A stretch of DNA of 64,000 nucleotides. It comes from Arthrobacter saudimassiliensis. GTDB taxonomy: Bacteria; Actinomycetota; Actinomycetes; Actinomycetales; Micrococcaceae. Below are positions 57,154 to 64,000 of the stretch, one piece after another. Where the stretch lies: the NCBI GenBank assembly GCA_900016675.1, contig LN483070.1:558001-622000 (forward strand), read 5' to 3'. Position numbers and translations under genes: made by a program. Each line of letters begins with the position of its first letter. Within the stretch, counting starts at the first letter, position 1. A model generated the notes under the pieces. It searched no databases. It was not told the origin of the DNA and was given only the letters and a program-made list of their open reading frames with translations.

Positions 57154-58688
57154 GGCCTGCCGCCGTCCGCCGGGCCGGGCTCCTGCCCCGGCAGCGTGCC
57201 TGCCTCCGGCCGGGAACGGATCCGCTCCACGACCGCGGTCGTCGAACGGTCGGCGACGTAGTCCAGGATCCGCACCTGCCCGCCGCAGGCCTCGACCACC
57301 GGTGTTTCCTCCAGCATCTGGGGCGAGTAGTCCCCGCCCTTGGCGTAGATGTCGGGGCGCAGCGCCTCGATCAGCGGAATCGGGGTGTCGGTGTCAAAGA
57401 CGGTCACGTAGTCCACGCAGCTGAGCGCGGCGATCACCCCGGCCCGGTCGTGCAGCGGATTGATCGGCCGGTCCGGGCCCTTCAGCCGGCGGGTGGATTC
57501 GTCGGAGTTCAGGGCCACGACGAGCACGTCGCCCAGCGCCTTGGCCTGGTTCAGGTACCGGGTGTGGCCGCGGTGCAGCACGTCGAAGCAGCCGTTGGTC
57601 AGCACCACCGTCTTCCCGGCGTCGCGTTCCAGGGCGATCCTGCCGAGCAGCTCCTCCGGGGCCAGCGCGGTGTCGCCGAGGCTGCCCAGATAGGAGACCA
57701 GGTCGGTGGTGGTGCACACGGAGGTGCCGGGCCGCTGCACCACGATGTCCGCCGCGCTCTGCGCCAGGTCGACGGCGGTGGCCGGCGGCAGCCCGCAGGC
57801 CCGGGCCAGGGCCAGGCAGGCGACGAAGGTGTCGCCGGCGCCCGAGGCCTGCTTCTCGGTGGCCGGGCGGGCCCACGTGCGGTGGGTGCCGCCGTCGCCG
57901 GCCAGCAGCAGCGCCCCGTCGCGGTCCAGGGTGACGACGGCGGCGCCCGCTCCGGCAAGCGAGCGGATCCTCCCGGCGTGCCGGGCCACCTCGGCGGCCC
58001 GGTCCGTGGCCGGATCGAGCTTCAGGCCCAGCATCGCCCCGGTCTCGGCGGCGTTCGGGGTGATCAGGTCCGGGCGCAGGTCCGCCCAGCGGGCGGGTTC
58101 GTGGGCGTCCACGAGCACCAGCTTCCCGCCCCGGTGCGCCTCCAGGGCCTGCCGGACCTCGCCGTGCAGCAGCCCGGAGCCGTAGTCGCAGACCAGCACG
58201 GCGTCCACGTCGGCGAGCTGCTCCGGCAGGGCCCGGGCCAGTCCGGCGGCGGCGCCGGGCGGCAGGGTCCGCGCGCCGTCGTCCATCCGCAGCAGCACCT
58301 GGTCCCCGGCAATGACCCGGTACTTGGTGGTGGTCTGCAGGTCCGGATGCAGCTGCAGCCCGGAGACCTCCACGCCGCCTTCGGCGAGCAGCGAGGCCAG
58401 CCGGCGGCCGGCCTCGTCGTCGCCGGCCAGTCCCGCCACGGCCACGCGGGCGCCCAGGGCGGCCAGGTTCATCGCCGTGTTGGCCGCCCCGCCGGGGGCG
58501 TAGACCCGCCGGTGCAGGTCCACCACCGGTGCCGGCGCCTCCCGGCAGAGCCGTTCCGAGATACCGGAAAACCAGCCGTCCAGCATCACGTCGCCGACCA
58601 CCAGGATGCGCGGCGCGGCCTCGGCCAGCTGCACGGGCAGGGCGGCGGTCAGGCCGCGGACGGCGGAGAAGTCCGGCTGCGCGCTCAT
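57150..58688 (-). CDS. hldE: HldE-like bifunctional sugar kinase / nucleotidyltransferase
   Basis: 512 residues. An N-terminal PfkB/ribokinase domain (VVGDVMLDGWF at the start, GGAANTAMNL, QASGAGDTF with catalytic Asp) is followed from about 350 by a cytidylyltransferase domain (TNGCFDVLHRGHTRYLNQA, HXGH present). This is the architecture of HldE, which phosphorylates D-glycero-beta-D-manno-heptose 7-phosphate and adenylates the product. Gram-positive heptose pathways occur but are uncommon. gmhA, gmhB and hldD are not in the window. Confidence 0.88.
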   Translation of the reverse strand: MSAQPDFSAVRGLTAALPVQLAEAAPRILVVGDVMLDGWFSGISERLCREAPAPVVDLHRRVYAPGGAANTAMNLAALGARVAVAGLAGDDEAGRRLASLLAEGGVEVSGLQLHPDLQTTTKYRVIAGDQVLLRMDDGARTLPPGAAAGLARALPEQLADVDAVLVCDYGSGLLHGEVRQALEAHRGGKLVLVDAHEPARWADLRPDLITPNAAETGAMLGLKLDPATDRAAEVARHAGRIRSLAGAGAAVVTLDRDGALLLAGDGGTHRTWARPATEKQASGAGDTFVACLALARACGLPPATAVDLAQSAADIVVQRPGTSVCTTTDLVSYLGSLGDTALAPEELLGRIALERDAGKTVVLTNGCFDVLHRGHTRYLNQAKALGDVLVVALNSDESTRRLKGPDRPINPLHDRAGVIAALSCVDYVTVFDTDTPIPLIEALRPDIYAKGGDYSPQMLEETPVVEACGGQVRILDYVADRSTTAVVERIRSRPEAGTLPGQEPGPADGGRP

Positions 58689-60103
58689 GGCCGGTTCCCT
58701 GCGGCGTCCCGGGTCTGCGGCAGGCCGACGTGCACCACCTTGACCAGGGAGAACTCGTCCAGCAGCTCCGGGCCGTAGCCGAAGCCGCTGCCGGATTCGC
58801 CGCGCGGCTGGGCAGCGCCGCCCGGGGCGCCGCCGAAGACGGCGTTCACCTTCACCGTGCCGGCCTTGAACGCGGCCACGGCGCGGTGCGCATGCTCGAT
58901 GCGGCCGGTCAGGACGTTGGCTGCGAGCCCGTAACGGCCGGCGGCGGCGAGGGCCAGGCCCTCCTCGAAGCTGTCCACCACCTGCACGGGCGCGACGGGG
59001 CCGAAGGTCTCCTCGGTCATGATGCTCATCCGGTCGCTGCAGCCGAGCAGCACGGTGGCGGGGTAGTGCGCGCCGGGCCCCTCCGGGACCGCGCCGCCCT
59101 CCGCGGCGGTGGCGCCCAGCCGCAGCGCCTCCTCGACCTGCTCATGCACCAGGGTGCGCATCCTGCCGTCCACCAGCGGGCCCAGCGGGTCCTCCGTGTT
59201 GCGGCGGCGGGCCTCGGCGGTGAGGGCGGCGATGAAGTCGTCGGCAATGCCCCGGTGCACGTAGATGCGCTCCACGGCGGTGCAGATCTGCCCGCTGTTG
59301 GCGAAGCAGCCCAGCGCCGCCTGCTGCGCCGCCCAGACCGGGTCGACGTCGTCGTCAATGACCAGCGGGTCGTTGCCGCCGTTTTCGCGGATCACGTGCG
59401 CGCCGGTCAGCGCCGCGGCGCGGGCGATCCGGGCACCGGTCGCGGAGGACCCGACGTGCGCGAACATGTCCACGTCCGTCTCCGCGGTGAGCGCGGCACC
59501 GAGGTCCGGGCCGCCGGTGAGGGTGGCCAGCACGCCGTCGGGAAAGTGCGGGGCGAGGATTTCGCCCAGCCGGGCGCCGGTGTGCGGGCACCGCTCCGAG
59601 GGTTTGTGGATCACCGTGTTTCCGGTGACCAGGGCCGCGCCGAGCAGTCCGGCGGCGACGGCGACCGGATCGTTCCAGGGGGTGAGGAGCACCGCGACGC
59701 CGCGCGGCTCGATCACCGTGTAGTCCGCGGCCAGCATGGAGCCGCGCAGGCTGCGGCCGCGGTGCACGGGCCCGAGCTCGGCGTACTGCTCCAGGGTGGC
59801 GACGCCGGCCTCCACCCCGCCGAGCGCGTCGGCGTAGGGCTTGCCGGTTTCCCGCGTGTTCAGCCGGGCCAGTTCCTCGGCGTGTTCGGCCACCGCGGCG
59901 GCGGCGGCCCGCAGGGCCTTGCCCCGGGCCGCCGGATCGGTCGCGGCCCAGGCGGCGCGGGCTGCGGCCGCGGTACGCACCGCGGCGGCGGCCTCGTCCC
60001 GGCCGGCGACGGGCAGGGTGCCGACGACGGACCCGTCGGCCGGGTCGTGGATGGTCAGCTCGGACTGGCCCGCTGTGGTGTCGATGTAGGCGCTGGTGGT
60101 CAT
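58685..60103 (-). CDS. Aldehyde dehydrogenase
   Basis: 472 residues. NAD(P)-dependent ALDH with PWNDPVAVAAGLLGAALVTGNTVIHKPSE, read in two blocks, the general-base Glu in ENGGND (usual motif ELGGK, so changed) and catalytic Cys in NSGQICTA. Four-base overlap with the HldE-like gene suggests a role in the same sugar pathway, or simple co-transcription. Substrate unknown. Confidence 0.9.
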   Translation of the reverse strand: MTTSAYIDTTAGQSELTIHDPADGSVVGTLPVAGRDEAAAAVRTAAAARAAWAATDPAARGKALRAAAAAVAEHAEELARLNTRETGKPYADALGGVEAGVATLEQYAELGPVHRGRSLRGSMLAADYTVIEPRGVAVLLTPWNDPVAVAAGLLGAALVTGNTVIHKPSERCPHTGARLGEILAPHFPDGVLATLTGGPDLGAALTAETDVDMFAHVGSSATGARIARAAALTGAHVIRENGGNDPLVIDDDVDPVWAAQQAALGCFANSGQICTAVERIYVHRGIADDFIAALTAEARRRNTEDPLGPLVDGRMRTLVHEQVEEALRLGATAAEGGAVPEGPGAHYPATVLLGCSDRMSIMTEETFGPVAPVQVVDSFEEGLALAAAGRYGLAANVLTGRIEHAHRAVAAFKAGTVKVNAVFGGAPGGAAQPRGESGSGFGYGPELLDEFSLVKVVHVGLPQTRDAAGNRP

Positions 60104-60295
60104 GCCGCTCCTCAGGTCGGTCCTCCCGGCTGCGCGGAGCCGGTATGTGCTCTTCTACACGGCCTGTACCCCCTTCCGGAACGGTTCAGACACCGGCGGG
60201 CCCGGGACGGGCGGGGTTGGCCCGAATCCGCGGCGCGGCCCTAGGGTGGGAACAACCTGTCCGGCGGGACGGGACCGGTGTGGAAGGGGTTTGCA

Positions 60296-61498
60296 GTGCC
60301 AGGAGCCAGGGAAGACATGCCGCAGGAGATGCCCGCAGAGCGCGGCGGGCAGCAGCCGGCGACCGCTGCGCCGGAGCTGATGCGCCGCGGCGTCGGGCCG
60401 GTGCTGGCCCCGTTCGAGGGGGTGCGGAAGATCGCCGTGCTGCGCGGCGGGGGACTGGGCGACCTGATGTTCGCGCTGCCGGCCATCGACGCGCTGGCCG
60501 CGGCCTACCCGCAGGCGGAGATCGTGCTGCTGGGCACGCCGGCGCATGCCGCGCTGCTGGCCGGACGGCCGGGGCCGGTGGCGCGGGTGGAGGTCCTGCC
60601 CTTCGCGCCGGGCGTCCGCCCGGGGGAGGAGGATCCGGCCGCCACCGAGGAGTTCTTCGCCCGGATGCGGGCCGAGGCCTTCGACCTGGCCGTGCAGGTG
60701 CACGGCGGCGGACGCAACTCCAACCCGTTCCTGCTGCGCCTCGGCGCCCGGTACACGGTGGGCACCCGCACCCCGGATGCCGCCGCCCTGACCCGCACCA
60801 TCCCCTACGTCTACTACCAGCACGAGGTGTTCCGGGCCCTGGAGGTGGCCAACCTGGCCGGGGCGGTCCCGGTGAGCCTGGAGCCTCAGCTTCAGGTGCC
60901 GGAGGAGGAGCGGCGCGCGGCGGCGGCGCTGCACGGCGGTGACCGGCCGCTGGTGACCATCCACCCCGGCGCCACTGATCCGCGCCGGCACTGGCCGGCG
61001 TCGTCGTTCGCCGAGGTGGCTGCACGGGCGGTCGCCGCTGGCTGCGAGGTGCTGGTGGTCGGCGATGAGTCGGACAAGGCCGCGGCCGAGGAGATCGTGC
61101 AGCGCGCCCGGGCCGCCGCCTCCGGCGGCGAGGGCGTGCTGCGCAGCCTGGCCGGGGAGCTGGACCTGGGCACGCTCACCGGACTGCTGCATGCCAGCGC
61201 CGTGATGGTCGGCAATGACAGCGGGCCCCGGCACATGGCCCAGGCGGTGGGCACCCCGACGGTGGGCGTCTACTGGTTCGGCAACGTCATCAACGCCGGC
61301 GCCATGGGCCGCACGCTGCACCGGGTGCACATGTCCTGGACCTCCACCTGCCCGGTCTGCGGCATCGACGTGACCCAGGTGGGCTGGACGGCCGAGCGCT
61401 GCGAACACGACGATTCGTTCGTGGCCGACGTGCGGGCCGGGGACGTCTGGGCCGACGTCGAGGAGCTGCTGGCGGTACCCCGCGCGCTGCGCCGCTGA
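60296..61498 (+). CDS. Glycosyltransferase family 9 (heptosyltransferase-like)
   Basis: About 400 residues. KIAVLRGGGLGDLMFALPAIDAL and later VTIHPGATDPRRHWP and VGNDSGPRHMAQAVGTPTVGVY are hallmark GT9 motifs. The GTG at 60296 has GGAAGGGG six bases upstream and is preferred over GTG 60278 and ATG 60317. C-terminal CPVCG and RCEHDD cysteines may bind metal. Divergent from the ALDH-hldE-GT2 operon, and the natural user of ADP-heptose. Confidence 0.87.
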   Translation: MPGAREDMPQEMPAERGGQQPATAAPELMRRGVGPVLAPFEGVRKIAVLRGGGLGDLMFALPAIDALAAAYPQAEIVLLGTPAHAALLAGRPGPVARVEVLPFAPGVRPGEEDPAATEEFFARMRAEAFDLAVQVHGGGRNSNPFLLRLGARYTVGTRTPDAAALTRTIPYVYYQHEVFRALEVANLAGAVPVSLEPQLQVPEEERRAAAALHGGDRPLVTIHPGATDPRRHWPASSFAEVAARAVAAGCEVLVVGDESDKAAAEEIVQRARAAASGGEGVLRSLAGELDLGTLTGLLHASAVMVGNDSGPRHMAQAVGTPTVGVYWFGNVINAGAMGRTLHRVHMSWTSTCPVCGIDVTQVGWTAERCEHDDSFVADVRAGDVWADVEELLAVPRALRR

Positions 61499-62269
61499 TC
61501 AGCCGGCCAGCGCCCCCAGCTCCTGGACCAGGACGAAGGCGCCCATCAGCAGCACGAAGATGCCGAAGCCCTTGCGCAGCGCCGCCTCCGGGATCTTTCC
61601 GGCCAGCCGGGCGCCCAGCAGGGAGCCGACGACGGCGGCCGCGGTCACCGCGCCCACCAGTCCCCAGTCCAGGGACACGCTGGTGAGGTACCCGCCGAGC
61701 CCGGCGAAGGACTTCATCGCGATGACCACCAGCGAGGTGCCCACGGCCAGCGGCATGGGCAGTCCGCCCAGCAGGGCCAGGGCCGGCACCACCAGGAAGC
61801 CGCCCCCGGCGCCGACCAGGCCGGTGACCAGGCCGACGACCAGGCCCTCGGCCAGGATCTTGCCGATCGGCAGCCGGGCCGGAGCGCCGTCGCCGGCGGC
61901 CTTCTTCCTCCGCCCGCGGATCATGGCGACCGAGGTGGCGACCATCATCAGCGCGAAGGCGATCATCAGGATGGTGCCGGGAATCCGGCCGCCGAGCAGG
62001 CCGCCGGCGAACGCGCCGGCCATGGACGCGGCGCCGAAGAGCAGGCCCGTCCGCCACTGCACCCGGCCGGCGCGGGCATGGGAGACCGCGCTGACCGCCG
62101 AGGTGACACCGACGACGAACAGGGAGGCGGCGATCGCCTCGCGCGGATCCAGGCCGGCCACGTAGGTGAGGATGGGCACGGTCAGGATGGAGCCGCCGCC
62201 GCCGAGCAGGCCGAGCGAAACGCCGATCAGCACGGACAGCGCCAGGGTGACGGTGAGCACCAGGGTCAT
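61499..62269 (-). CDS. TauE/SafE family sulfite/organosulfur exporter
   Basis: 256 residues, about eight hydrophobic segments, with the two pseudo-repeats SLGLLGGGGSILTVPIL and VTGLVGAGGGFLVVPAL typical of TauE/SafE. Start ATG with AAAGGA. It lies 30 bp after a rhodanese gene and near a persulfide dioxygenase-like gene, so sulfite or thiosulfate export is the probable job. Confidence 0.92.
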   Translation of the reverse strand: MTLVLTVTLALSVLIGVSLGLLGGGGSILTVPILTYVAGLDPREAIAASLFVVGVTSAVSAVSHARAGRVQWRTGLLFGAASMAGAFAGGLLGGRIPGTILMIAFALMMVATSVAMIRGRRKKAAGDGAPARLPIGKILAEGLVVGLVTGLVGAGGGFLVVPALALLGGLPMPLAVGTSLVVIAMKSFAGLGGYLTSVSLDWGLVGAVTAAAVVGSLLGARLAGKIPEAALRKGFGIFVLLMGAFVLVQELGALAG

Positions 62270-62299
62270 GGCACGGGTTCCTTTCGGACGGAGCCGGGG

Positions 62300-62884
62300 C
62301 TACTTGCCCGCCGGAATGCGGGCAATGGCGGCGGCCGCGGTGGGCTCGCCGGCGGTCCGGTTCCACGGCATCTTCGACAGCGCCTTGCCCATGGCGCAGG
62401 TGTTGGTGGCGGCGGAGAACGTCAGGCCGGCGCCGATGCCGCCGGCCAGCAGGCGCAGCTTGGGGGAGACGAAGCGTCCGGCGAGCATGCCGGCCAGCAC
62501 GAGTGAGCCGGCGGCCATCCGGACCTGGCGCTCCAGGTCCCAGCGCTGGGCGCCGCGGACGACGTCGCCGCCGTCCGCGGCGAAGCCGGGCACGCCGCCG
62601 GTGAGCACCTGGGCGCCGGTGATGCCCACCGTGCCCAGGCGCTGCCGGGCCTGCTCGGCGCGGACGCCGGACTGGCAGACGAGGACGACCCGGCCGCCGA
62701 GCCGGTTGCCCAGTTCGTCGGCGTGCTCGGCGAGCAGGGGCAGCGGCACGTTGTACGAGCCGCGGATGTGCATGGTTTCGAACTCGGCGGCGGAGCGCAC
62801 GTCGATGACCACCGGAGCGTCAGCGCCGGCCAGCTGCTCGCGCAGGGTTTCCGGGCTGATGGCGGCGAGGGGGGAGGAAGACAA
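62300..62884 (-). CDS. Rhodanese - DUF2892 membrane protein
   Basis: 194 residues. A rhodanese domain with active-site Cys in VLVCQSGVRAEQ, then two short hydrophobic segments of the DUF2892 (YgaP-like) type. TTG start at 62884, with AAAGGA seven bases upstream. Likely a membrane-bound sulfurtransferase moving sulfane sulfur. Confidence 0.88.
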   Translation of the reverse strand: MSSSPLAAISPETLREQLAGADAPVVIDVRSAAEFETMHIRGSYNVPLPLLAEHADELGNRLGGRVVLVCQSGVRAEQARQRLGTVGITGAQVLTGGVPGFAADGGDVVRGAQRWDLERQVRMAAGSLVLAGMLAGRFVSPKLRLLAGGIGAGLTFSAATNTCAMGKALSKMPWNRTAGEPTAAAAIARIPAGK

Positions 62885-62966
62885 AGGGGGGTCCTTTCGG
62901 GAACGGTTCGGTGCTCTGCGCCCGGACGGATCCGGGCGGCGTCCCGCGGCGCGTGGCGCAGGAAGG

Positions 62967-62993
62967 GGTGGGGCGGCGCGTGGCCGCCCCACC
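62967..62993 (-). terminator. Hairpin between MBL-rhodanese and rhodanese-DUF2892 genes
   Basis: An 11-bp GC-rich stem (core GTGGGGCGGC with GCCGCCCCAC) and 5-base loop, 41 bp past the upstream minus-strand stop. No T-run. Confidence 0.5.
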
Positions 62994-63033
62994 TGCGTAT
63001 ATGCCGTTGGGGCGATGTTTGTTGGGGTGATGC

Positions 63034-64000
63034 CTAGGCGGGTTCGCCGGCGGCGCGCCAGGCGCTCCAGCCGGCGTAGCTGCCGTCGAGTTCGGCGACG
63101 TCGTAGCCGGCACGCCGCAGGGCGCTGGCAGCCACGGAGTTGCGGACGCCGGACTGGCAGTAGGTGACGAGGGTGCCCTCGGCGGGCAGCTGCTCGGTGT
63201 GCCAGAGGACCCGGCCGGCGCTGAGCTGCAGGGAGCCGGGAATGGCGCCGGCGGCATGCTCGGTCTTGTTGCGCACGTCCACCAGGGCGGCGGCGTCGAA
63301 CGCCTCCAGCTCGGCGGGGCGGATGACCTTGGGTGTTGCCGTGGGCAGGCCGTCCAGGCTCGGCACGAAGCCGGCGACGGCGTCGATGCCTACCCGGACC
63401 AGGTGGTCCCACATCTGCCGCGCGGCCTCCCGGTCCGGAGCGAGCAGCACCAGCGGGCGGGAATCCGTTTCCGGATCGTAGGCCCAGGCGCCGAAGCTGG
63501 CGGCCTTGGTGCCGGCGGGGATGTTCAGGGCGCCGGGCACGGTGCCGGTGTGCACCGCGGGGTGCGGGCGGGTGTCCACGAACGTGATCCGGTCCGCGGC
63601 CAGGTCGGCGGCCACCTGCTCGGCGGGCAGCTCGGGCAGCGGGCCGCGCCCGCCCATCACCTCCGGGCCGAGCCGGTTCTGGCGCTTCATGCGGGCGAAG
63701 TAGGCGTGGGCGTCGGGCTGGCCGTCGAGCAGCTCGTCGATGAAGCCCTGTTCGTCGTCGGCCGCCAGGTAGGGGCCCCACCAGGCGTTGAGGCGTTCAT
63801 AGCCGACCGTGGTGGAGGGCAGGGCACCCAGTGCCTTGCCGCAGGCGCTGCCGGAGCCGTGGCCGGGGAAGACCTGGACGTGGTCGGGCAGGGTCAGGAA
63901 CTTCTCCCGCAGGCTGCGGAAGAGGTCCTTGGCGCCGGCGAAGCGGGTGTCGACGCCGCCGGCCGCCTCGTCCAGCAGGTCGGGACGGCCCAGGTCGCCG
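63034..64000 (-). CDS. Metallo-beta-lactamase fold / double rhodanese protein (5' part beyond window)
   Basis: The frame is open to the window end, so the N-terminus is missing. Visible MBL segments are GDLGRPDLLD and PGHGSGSACGK (metal ligand His), as in persulfide dioxygenases of the BigR/Blh type. Two rhodanese domains follow: the first has no Cys in its active-site loop (VLLAPDREAA), the second has Cys (VTYCQSGVRNS). It probably oxidises glutathione-like or mycothiol persulfide; co-located rhodanese and sulfite exporter support this. Confidence 0.88.
   Translation of the reverse strand, partial: GDLGRPDLLDEAAGGVDTRFAGAKDLFRSLREKFLTLPDHVQVFPGHGSGSACGKALGALPSTTVGYERLNAWWGPYLAADDEQGFIDELLDGQPDAHAYFARMKRQNRLGPEVMGGRGPLPELPAEQVAADLAADRITFVDTRPHPAVHTGTVPGALNIPAGTKAASFGAWAYDPETDSRPLVLLAPDREAARQMWDHLVRVGIDAVAGFVPSLDGLPTATPKVIRPAELEAFDAAALVDVRNKTEHAAGAIPGSLQLSAGRVLWHTEQLPAEGTLVTYCQSGVRNSVAASALRRAGYDVAELDGSYAGWSAWRAAGEPA

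Overview
The window is high-GC actinobacterial chromosome. Protein sequences and gene order point to a Micrococcaceae member close to Arthrobacter (inference, no search was run). Mycothiol (mshA) and inositol (ino1) genes, a DUF222/HNH gene, an Rpf behind a c-di-AMP-type riboswitch, GTG/TTG starts and apparent leaderless starts all fit. The order parA-parB-cwlM-trxA-trxB-[pseudokinase]-murJ-nudix-cca matches the origin-proximal block of Mycobacterium tuberculosis (Rv3918 down to Rv3907), so the left edge should lie near oriC, which is not in the window.

Layout. 1-2.2 kb: parA (partial) and parB. 2.2-6.5 kb: about 4.3 kb with no convincing gene, visibly poorer in GC than the coding DNA, holding six parS-type 16-mers (a seventh lies inside parB) and bounded by two perfect palindromes of 40 and 38 bp; it looks like a centromere-like segregation locus. 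6.5-15.6 kb: cell-wall and redox block (CwlM-type pseudo-amidase, thioredoxin and its reductase, MurJ and a separate pseudokinase-like membrane protein, Nudix, CCA enzyme, histidine phosphatase). 15.6-16.5 kb: two small unrecognised ORFs with strong ribosome sites. 16.6-20.8 kb: mshA, fhs and convergent ino1. 21-25 kb: beta-helix-like lipoprotein, GT87 membrane glycosyltransferase and Fem-type aminoacyltransferase. 25-37.7 kb: accessory block separating the GT87/Fem pair from rpsF, with FAD oxidoreductase, orphan HicA-like protein, monooxygenase, ABC-F, MFS, two ABC exporters (one joined to a two-component system) and an M18 aminopeptidase.

37.7-41.7 kb: rpsF-ssb-rpsR-rplI, then a 610-bp gene-free stretch crowded with DnaA boxes, then dnaB. 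41.7-49.3 kb: hypothetical protein, a second ABC-F behind an apparently leaderless four-codon uORF, an APC permease, rpf and a DUF222/HNH protein. 49.4-55.9 kb: MoaD/ThiS-like and BNR-repeat proteins, a DUF4031-HD fusion, MFS and MATE exporters and small membrane proteins. 56-61.5 kb: GT2, HldE-like kinase/nucleotidyltransferase, aldehyde dehydrogenase and GT9, suggesting ADP-heptose chemistry in a Gram-positive. 61.5-64 kb: TauE/SafE exporter, rhodanese-DUF2892 and a partial metallo-beta-lactamase/rhodanese protein, a likely sulfide or persulfide detoxification set.

The strongest candidates for something under-described are the gene-free parS region, the DnaA-box cluster before dnaB, the minimal uORF before the second ABC-F gene, and the small ORFs at 15.7-16.5 kb. 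All readings were made by eye; no alignment, structure prediction or database search was done.
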